Shown here one piece after another: positions 59,342-64,000 of a stretch of 64,000 nt of DNA. The translations under genes were made by a program, and so were the position numbers. Each line of letters opens with the position of its first letter. Positions within the stretch are counted from its first letter, which is position 1. The DNA is from Rufibacter ruber (GTDB lineage: Bacteria > Bacteroidota > Bacteroidia > Cytophagales > Hymenobacteraceae), in contig NZ_LRMM01000010.1 of the NCBI RefSeq assembly GCF_001647275.1, positions 43,998-107,997 of the forward strand. Direction: 5' to 3'. Below the pieces are notes generated by a model. It saw only the letters and a list, made by a program, of their open reading frames with translations. It was not told where the DNA came from and did not search any database.

Positions 59342-62300
59342 TTAAAAAGTTGCGTTTACCCCAAATGCAAAGCTGCGGGTACGAGGGTAAATACCGTAGT
59401 CAATTCCAAACCCTGAGCTACCGTTGGTGCTTAATTCAGGGTCAATACCGGAGTAGCCAGTAATAACGAAGAGGTTATTGGCCGTGAATGACAGCCTCAG
59501 GTTTTTGATAGCTCTTAACCTACTAGAGTTGACATTATATCCAATGGTAAGGTTCTCCAACCTAGCGAAATCTCCATCTTCTAACCAGTAGTCAGTGGCG
59601 TATGTAAGACTGTTTATACCATCTTCTAGAGCAGACTTTAACATGTTGTTTTGACCGAAAGCACCAAGCGCACTCAAGGTTGCTCTTCTAGCGTTGAAAA
59701 TCTTATGGCCATGGGCTCCTCTTACCACCATATTTAAGTCAAATCTTCTGTAACGGGCAGAAGGAGTGAAAGCCCATGTTACTTTAGGCAAGGCCTGTCC
59801 GGCTATGTATCGGTCTGGGTTTTCTCTGTTGCCATCAGAAATGATTCCATCATTGTTCAAGTCATCTACAATCTGGTTACCAAAGGCATCCACTCCAGCA
59901 TGTTTGAACAAGTAGAAAGTACCTAAGGGTTGCCCAATAATTAAGTGGGAGATGGCATTGTTAGTGGAAGCTACCCCTGTGGTACCCCCTGAACCCCATA
60001 TTACATAGTTGGTCTCTAAAGGAAGTCCGTTTAAACTACCATTTAAATCGTTGATTTCAGTTTTAGTGGTAGAGACGTTTCCGGCCAAGGTTACCCCAAA
60101 CTCCTCTCTGTCAATTAGGGCATAGCTAAGGCTTGCCTCAAGTCCTTTGTTCATGATTTCCCCAATATTAGCTTTTATTGACCCGAATGGGTACGGAGGC
60201 TGAGGTACGCTATAATCAAAGAGCAAGTCGCTGGTTAGGCCATAATATCCGTCAATAGAACCGGTAAGTTTATTTTCAAACAGACCAAAATCCACCCCTG
60301 CGTTAAACATCTTTTTAACCTCCCAACGCAAATCTCTGTTTTCATTCTGAGTGATGGAGAAGTTAGGGATAACAGAACCTCCAAAGAACACCGTTCCATC
60401 TGGGTTTACCAGACGTACTGAATTCAATGGACCCAATCCCTGCTGGTTTCCTGTTTCACCGTATCCTACTCTTATCTTCAAATCAGTCAGGGTAGTGAGG
60501 TTGCTCATGAAACCCTCTTCAATAATCCTCCAGGCACCAGAAACGGCATAAAAATTAGCCCATTTGTTATTGGCTCCAAAAACAGAGGAACCGTCACGTC
60601 TAAAGCTGGCACTGAAGAGATATCTATCTTTGTAAGAATAGTTTACACGCCCTAAGAAAGAGGAAAGGGTTCTGTCATTCTTATACGAGGTAATATTGCC
60701 TTGCTGAAACAAGGTAGGATCTGCTGACTGAAGTGAGCTCAGGTTATTGGCGTTATCCACTAAGAAACCTCTTGAGGTTGCTCTAAAACCGTTGTAAACT
60801 TGTTTTTGCCACTCATTTACTCCAATCACATCAATGCTGTGGTCACCAAAATCCTTCTTATAGTTCAACATGAAGTTAAACAATCTCTCATCTGAGCCAT
60901 TAGATTCTTTGGAGGCAATACCATCTGGGAGGTTGTTGATGTAAACTCTCTTCTCCTCTTCTGATAAATCGCTTGGGGCTGGGTCTCCAATGTTTCTGGC
61001 CCCCTCTATGGTTGTTCTGGCAGAAGAGTAATTCTCATATTCTCTGCTGGTTCTGCGCCAAGACCCAAACGCGGTGGCGGTGAGGCCGGGCAAAAGGTTG
61101 TACTCTGCCCTTAAGCTCCCAAACTGATTATTAGTTTTATCACGGTCCACAATCTCCATGGTTCTGGCCACAGGGTTTAAGTAATTGAAGCCGGCTGGAT
61201 CAATAAAGTAATTCCCTACATCTTTAAACAGTGGTTGCTCTACATAGATAGGGTCTGTGGGTCTGCGGTTGATGGCATCATTGATTCTTCCCCCATTGTT
61301 ATAATCATTAGATAAAACGGAGGTATTCAAGTTGAAAGTCAAGGCCAATTTGTCTTTAAAGGCTTTCTGCGTTCCCTGAAAACGCGCTATGTAGTTTTCA
61401 GAGTTTGACTTTTTAATAATTCCTTGCTGGAAAATACCGGTAAGGGAGGTTCTGTAGCTAAAATTGTCATTGCCGCCAGATACCGCCAGGTTGTGGGTAG
61501 TGGTAGAACCGGCACGAATGATTGCATCCAGCCAGTCTGTGTCTCCACCATAATCATAAGAGTTGCTTACTCCTCTAGAGGCAGCAGCCGCTCTATACTC
61601 AGAGGCAGACAGGAGGTCATAGCTTTTAGAGATACGCTCTAATGAGGCAGTTCCGCTGTATTCAACATTGGTCTCCCCGGCTCTGCCTTTTTTTGTACTT
61701 ACTAAAACCACCCCGGCAGCTCCCCGTGAACCGTAGATAGCAGTGGCCGAAGCATCTTTCAAAATCTCAATGGATTCAATTTCACTAGGAGGGATTTGTT
61801 TCAAAAGATTCAAATCTCCTTGGATTCCATCCACTACCACCAAAGGATCATTGCCTCCAATCAAAGAAGTTATTCCTCTAATCCGGATGCTGGGCGCCTG
61901 ACCCGGCTCATTTCCCACCTGGTTGATGGTGACACCTGCGGCACGCCCGTTAATCTGCTGCAATGGACTGGTGATTGGGCCAGCATTGAAATCTTTTTCA
62001 TTCAGTGATGCCACAGAACCCGTAAGATCTCTTTTGTTCTGGGTACCATAACCAACCACTACTACTTCCTCCAGGGCCTTGGCGTCAGTTAACAGCGTTA
62101 CAGAAACGTTTGATTGGCTACCCACGGCCACCTCCTGGTTCAGATAACCAATGTATGAGAACACCAGGGTGGCGGTATTACCGGTGACAGGTAAAGAGAA
62201 GCCGCCGTTTACATCAGTGGCAGTGGCAGTAGAGGTTCCTTTTACCAGAACTGTCACGCCAATCAGGGGAGTGCCGCCCTCCCCTCTTACCGTTCCGCTC

Positions 62301-62446
62301 ACATTCCTCTGTTGGGCAGAGACCGCTCCGCTGCTGGCTACAAGCAAAGCCAGGGCAAACAGGAGGCAGGCATAAAACCTCCTGGTAAAAATTTCACCAG
62401 CACTTTTTTTAGAAGGCGGTAAATCTTTTTGTAATACGTCTAACAT
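59342..62446 (-). CDS. SusC/RagA family TonB-dependent outer membrane transporter
   Basis: A 1034-residue TonB-dependent transporter that imports SusD-bound oligosaccharides. After a signal peptide (FYACLLFALALLVASSGAVS) comes a carboxypeptidase-D-like domain (GTVRGEGGTPLIGVTVLVKG), the TonB-box-like EEVVVVGYG, a plug with GRAAGVTINQ and the SusC signature IRIRGITSLIGGNDPLVVVD, ILKDASATAIYGSRGAAGVV, then a 22-strand-type barrel ending in an aromatic residue (SFAFGVNATF). ATG 62446 is used rather than the upstream TTG. A near-palindromic operator candidate sits 96 bases before the start, with a divergent LacI-type regulator beyond it. Confidence 0.95.
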   Translation of the reverse strand: MLDVLQKDLPPSKKSAGEIFTRRFYACLLFALALLVASSGAVSAQQRNVSGTVRGEGGTPLIGVTVLVKGTSTATATDVNGGFSLPVTGNTATLVFSYIGYLNQEVAVGSQSNVSVTLLTDAKALEEVVVVGYGTQNKRDLTGSVASLNEKDFNAGPITSPLQQINGRAAGVTINQVGNEPGQAPSIRIRGITSLIGGNDPLVVVDGIQGDLNLLKQIPPSEIESIEILKDASATAIYGSRGAAGVVLVSTKKGRAGETNVEYSGTASLERISKSYDLLSASEYRAAAASRGVSNSYDYGGDTDWLDAIIRAGSTTTHNLAVSGGNDNFSYRTSLTGIFQQGIIKKSNSENYIARFQGTQKAFKDKLALTFNLNTSVLSNDYNNGGRINDAINRRPTDPIYVEQPLFKDVGNYFIDPAGFNYLNPVARTMEIVDRDKTNNQFGSLRAEYNLLPGLTATAFGSWRRTSREYENYSSARTTIEGARNIGDPAPSDLSEEEKRVYINNLPDGIASKESNGSDERLFNFMLNYKKDFGDHSIDVIGVNEWQKQVYNGFRATSRGFLVDNANNLSSLQSADPTLFQQGNITSYKNDRTLSSFLGRVNYSYKDRYLFSASFRRDGSSVFGANNKWANFYAVSGAWRIIEEGFMSNLTTLTDLKIRVGYGETGNQQGLGPLNSVRLVNPDGTVFFGGSVIPNFSITQNENRDLRWEVKKMFNAGVDFGLFENKLTGSIDGYYGLTSDLLFDYSVPQPPYPFGSIKANIGEIMNKGLEASLSYALIDREEFGVTLAGNVSTTKTEINDLNGSLNGLPLETNYVIWGSGGTTGVASTNNAISHLIIGQPLGTFYLFKHAGVDAFGNQIVDDLNNDGIISDGNRENPDRYIAGQALPKVTWAFTPSARYRRFDLNMVVRGAHGHKIFNARRATLSALGAFGQNNMLKSALEDGINSLTYATDYWLEDGDFARLENLTIGYNVNSSRLRAIKNLRLSFTANNLFVITGYSGIDPELSTNGSSGFGIDYGIYPRTRSFAFGVNATF

Positions 62447-62541
62447 AGATGAAGAATTAGGAGTGGTTAACAATTTTGTTTGCAGAGATGCCAGGTGGTA
62501 ACTATCTACAGAACAAGCTTTTAAAATTATAACTCTTTTTA

Positions 62542-62555
62542 GGAAATCGTTTTCC
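62542..62555. promoter_or_regulatory. Candidate LacI-family operator 2
   Basis: GGAAATCGTTTTCC, identical to the site at 42637-42650, 96 bases upstream of the susC ATG; placement next to the weak promoter would allow control of susCDE by the divergent regulator. Confidence 0.6.
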
Positions 62556-62770
62556 TTAGCGATTTAGGAATTTTCAATCAAATCTCAAAGCTTTCAGGCA
62601 AACAAAAAAAGAATAATTTTTAACGATTTTCTAAAAAGCACCTGCTGAAAAACCCCTTTTTCAATAAAATAGAGTTTTAGCCGCTTCTTTTTAAGATATG
62701 TTTAATTAGCTTTGGGTAAACGACTGCCAATTCCTTTAAGGTAAAGTTAGCCTCTATTGCTTTTTTATCA

Positions 62771-62781
62771 AGGAAATCGTT
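62771..62781. promoter_or_regulatory. Candidate LacI-family half-operator
   Basis: AGGAAATCGTT repeats the left half of the operator candidates, 90 bases upstream of the regulator ATG; the right half (GGTATTTGG) is not conserved. Confidence 0.35.
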
Positions 62782-62853
62782 GGTATTTGGTCTATTATTA
62801 TTGTTTCTGCAATACCCTGTGCAGGTTCAAAGATTGTTAGTTAATTGCGTACG

Positions 62854-62862
62854 AAACCGTTT
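62854..62862. promoter_or_regulatory. Candidate autoregulatory site of LacI-type gene
   Basis: AAACCGTTT with central CG lies 8 bases before the regulator ATG, a position suited to self-repression. It differs from the GGAAATCGTTTTCC sites. Confidence 0.3.
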
Positions 62863-62870
62863 AATGCCCT

Positions 62871-63914
62871 ATGGCTAGAGTAACCATACATGACATTGCC
62901 AGAGAAGTAAACAGTACGCCCTCTACTGTATCTAAGGCACTGAATGACCACCCTTCTATAAGCGCCGCCACCAAAGAAATGATTAAAGCCGCGGCATTGA
63001 ACCTGAATTACCGGCAGAACAGACTGGCTTCCTCCCTGCGTTCCGGCAAAACCAACATCATAGGCATCATCATTCCCAGTTCAGACATAGGCTTTTTTGG
63101 GGCGGTGGTTCACGGAATTGAGAAGGTTGCCAGGAGCAATGGCTACAACATCCTGCTGTTCCAGTCGCATGAGACGGGCGAGTATGAGGTGGAGGGGGTG
63201 GAAACCCTGCTACAGACCAGTGTGGACGGTATCATTGCTTCTATTGCAAAGGACACGCCCAACCTGGACCATTTCTATGATGTGAAGAAACGCAAAGTAC
63301 CGCTGATCCTGTTTGACCGGGTAAAAGATGAGCTGGAGTCGCCTTCTGTGGTGGTAGATGACTACCGCGGGGCCTACATGGCCACTGAGCATTTGATTGG
63401 CCAGGGCTATTCCCGTATTGCCCACATCTCTGGCCCGCAGCATGTCAAAATTTTCAACGACCGGCTTTGCGGCTACGCAGATGCCCTCCGCGCGTACAAT
63501 CTCCCCGTTGATGATGACCTGATCCAATATGGCAAAACCTCTATTGAGTCTGGTCAGTTGTGTGCCGAGCAGCTCATGCAGACGCCCCGTAAACCTGATG
63601 CCATTTTTGCCGCAGTTGACATCACGGCTCTGGGGGCGCTGCAGCGTATTAAACAGTTAGGCTACCAGATGCCGGGCCAGGTAGGGCTGATCGGCTTCGG
63701 GAATGAGTCATTCAGCCCCTATGTCACCCCTTCGCTCTCCTCTGTAGACCAGCAACCGGCCCGTATGGGCGAAGAGTCTTTCCAACTGTTCCTGAATGCC
63801 ATGGCAAAAAAAGGAAACGGCCAGATAGTGGAAGAGGAAACCGAGGCCCCCACAAAAATCATCCTTGACCCTGTATTGGTGATCAGGGAGTCTTCGCAAC
63901 GCAAGCACGTCTGA
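62871..63914 (+). CDS. LacI family transcriptional regulator
   Basis: A 347-residue sugar-responsive repressor or activator. Residues 2-55 are the LacI DNA-binding domain: VTIHDIAREVNSTPSTVSKA as helix-turn-helix and NYRQNRLASSLRSGKT as hinge. A periplasmic-binding-protein-like effector domain follows from about 60 (NIIGIIIPSSDIGFFGAVVH) to the end. Divergent placement from susC and several operator-like sites in the shared promoter region point to control of the maltose locus, similar to MalR/SusR function though SusR itself is a different protein type. The stop is followed by a degenerate palindrome. Confidence 0.93.
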   Translation: MARVTIHDIAREVNSTPSTVSKALNDHPSISAATKEMIKAAALNLNYRQNRLASSLRSGKTNIIGIIIPSSDIGFFGAVVHGIEKVARSNGYNILLFQSHETGEYEVEGVETLLQTSVDGIIASIAKDTPNLDHFYDVKKRKVPLILFDRVKDELESPSVVVDDYRGAYMATEHLIGQGYSRIAHISGPQHVKIFNDRLCGYADALRAYNLPVDDDLIQYGKTSIESGQLCAEQLMQTPRKPDAIFAAVDITALGALQRIKQLGYQMPGQVGLIGFGNESFSPYVTPSLSSVDQQPARMGEESFQLFLNAMAKKGNGQIVEEETEAPTKIILDPVLVIRESSQRKHV

Positions 63915-63945
63915 TTTTTTCCGGATATATTTTTCAACCATGTCC

Positions 63946-63979
63946 TTTTCGCTGTTTCCTAAAACATGCCCGAAAACGG
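63946..63979. repeat. Degenerate dispersed palindrome, copy 23
   Basis: Family-like arms around CTGTTTCCTAAAACATG with a right arm GCCCGAAAACGG, 31 bases after the LacI-type gene. Confidence 0.65.
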
Positions 63980-64000
63980 CACGTAGGTTCTTTATGTGAT

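Larger units (their letters stand above)
62447..62870. other. Divergent regulatory region between susC and the LacI-type regulator
   Basis: No gene in these 424 bases. It contains the exact operator candidate (62542-62555), a one-mismatch relative AACGATTTTCT (62622-62632), a half-site AGGAAATCGTT (62771-62781) and AAACCGTTT (62854-62862) just before the regulator start. On the susC strand a weak -7-like TAATTTTA follows the operator. Confidence 0.6.

Overview
The window looks like a chromosomal segment of a Bacteroidota bacterium, most plausibly order Cytophagales, family Hymenobacteraceae (Rufibacter/Pontibacter-like). The placement is inferred from gene families: type IX secretion C-terminal sorting domains of the gliding-motility type, PorP/SprF, SusC/SusD, GH97, DUF3098 and a GNAT-nitrilase fusion. 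Promoter -7 boxes resembling TAnnTTTG support it. No rRNA, tRNA, CRISPR array, transposase or phage gene was recognised. All of this was read by eye; no searches were run.

Layout. 1-16.4 kb is housekeeping: a partial histidine phosphatase, pyruvate dehydrogenase E2, tsaD divergent from tamB (frameshifted), an ftsX-DUF3098-uppP-truB-ribF operon, a small membrane protein, a two-subunit CoA transferase and a GNAT/carbon-nitrogen hydrolase fusion. 16.9-31.2 kb is a surface polysaccharide locus: a Wzz-like protein on the minus strand, then flippase, methyltransferase, sugar aminotransferase, acetyltransferase, five glycosyltransferases and two O-antigen polymerase/ligase-type proteins. 31.4-42.1 kb holds hisS and hutH followed by two secreted proteins with type B sorting domains, a PorP/SprF partner and a VOC protein; the larger secreted protein and PorP each carry a one-base frameshift. 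42.6-63.9 kb is a maltose/starch utilisation locus. Its plus-strand half is GH13, beta-phosphoglucomutase, GH65 phosphorylase (frameshifted), lipoprotein GH13 and an MFS sugar transporter. Its minus-strand half is SusC, SusD, a SusE-like lipoprotein, GH13 and GH97. A LacI-type regulator is divergent from susC.

How the locus probably works: SusC/SusD/SusE-like proteins capture and import maltodextrins; secreted GH13 and GH97 enzymes cut them to maltose and glucose; the MFS protein takes these across the inner membrane; GH65 phosphorylase plus PgmB convert maltose to glucose and glucose 6-phosphate; the LacI protein senses the sugar. A 14-base near-palindrome with a central CG occurs identically upstream of the GH13 gene at 43.0 kb and of susC, and is a good operator candidate.

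The most striking non-coding signal is an abundant dispersed palindrome of about 35-50 bp built around CTGTTTTTCAGAAAACAG. Nearly thirty copies were seen, mostly just after genes, with compensating changes in the two arms, and two degenerate copies lie in frame inside coding sequences. Three further MITE-like families are each present in two copies. Four genes are broken by single small indels; base-level consensus error or genuine decay must be separated.
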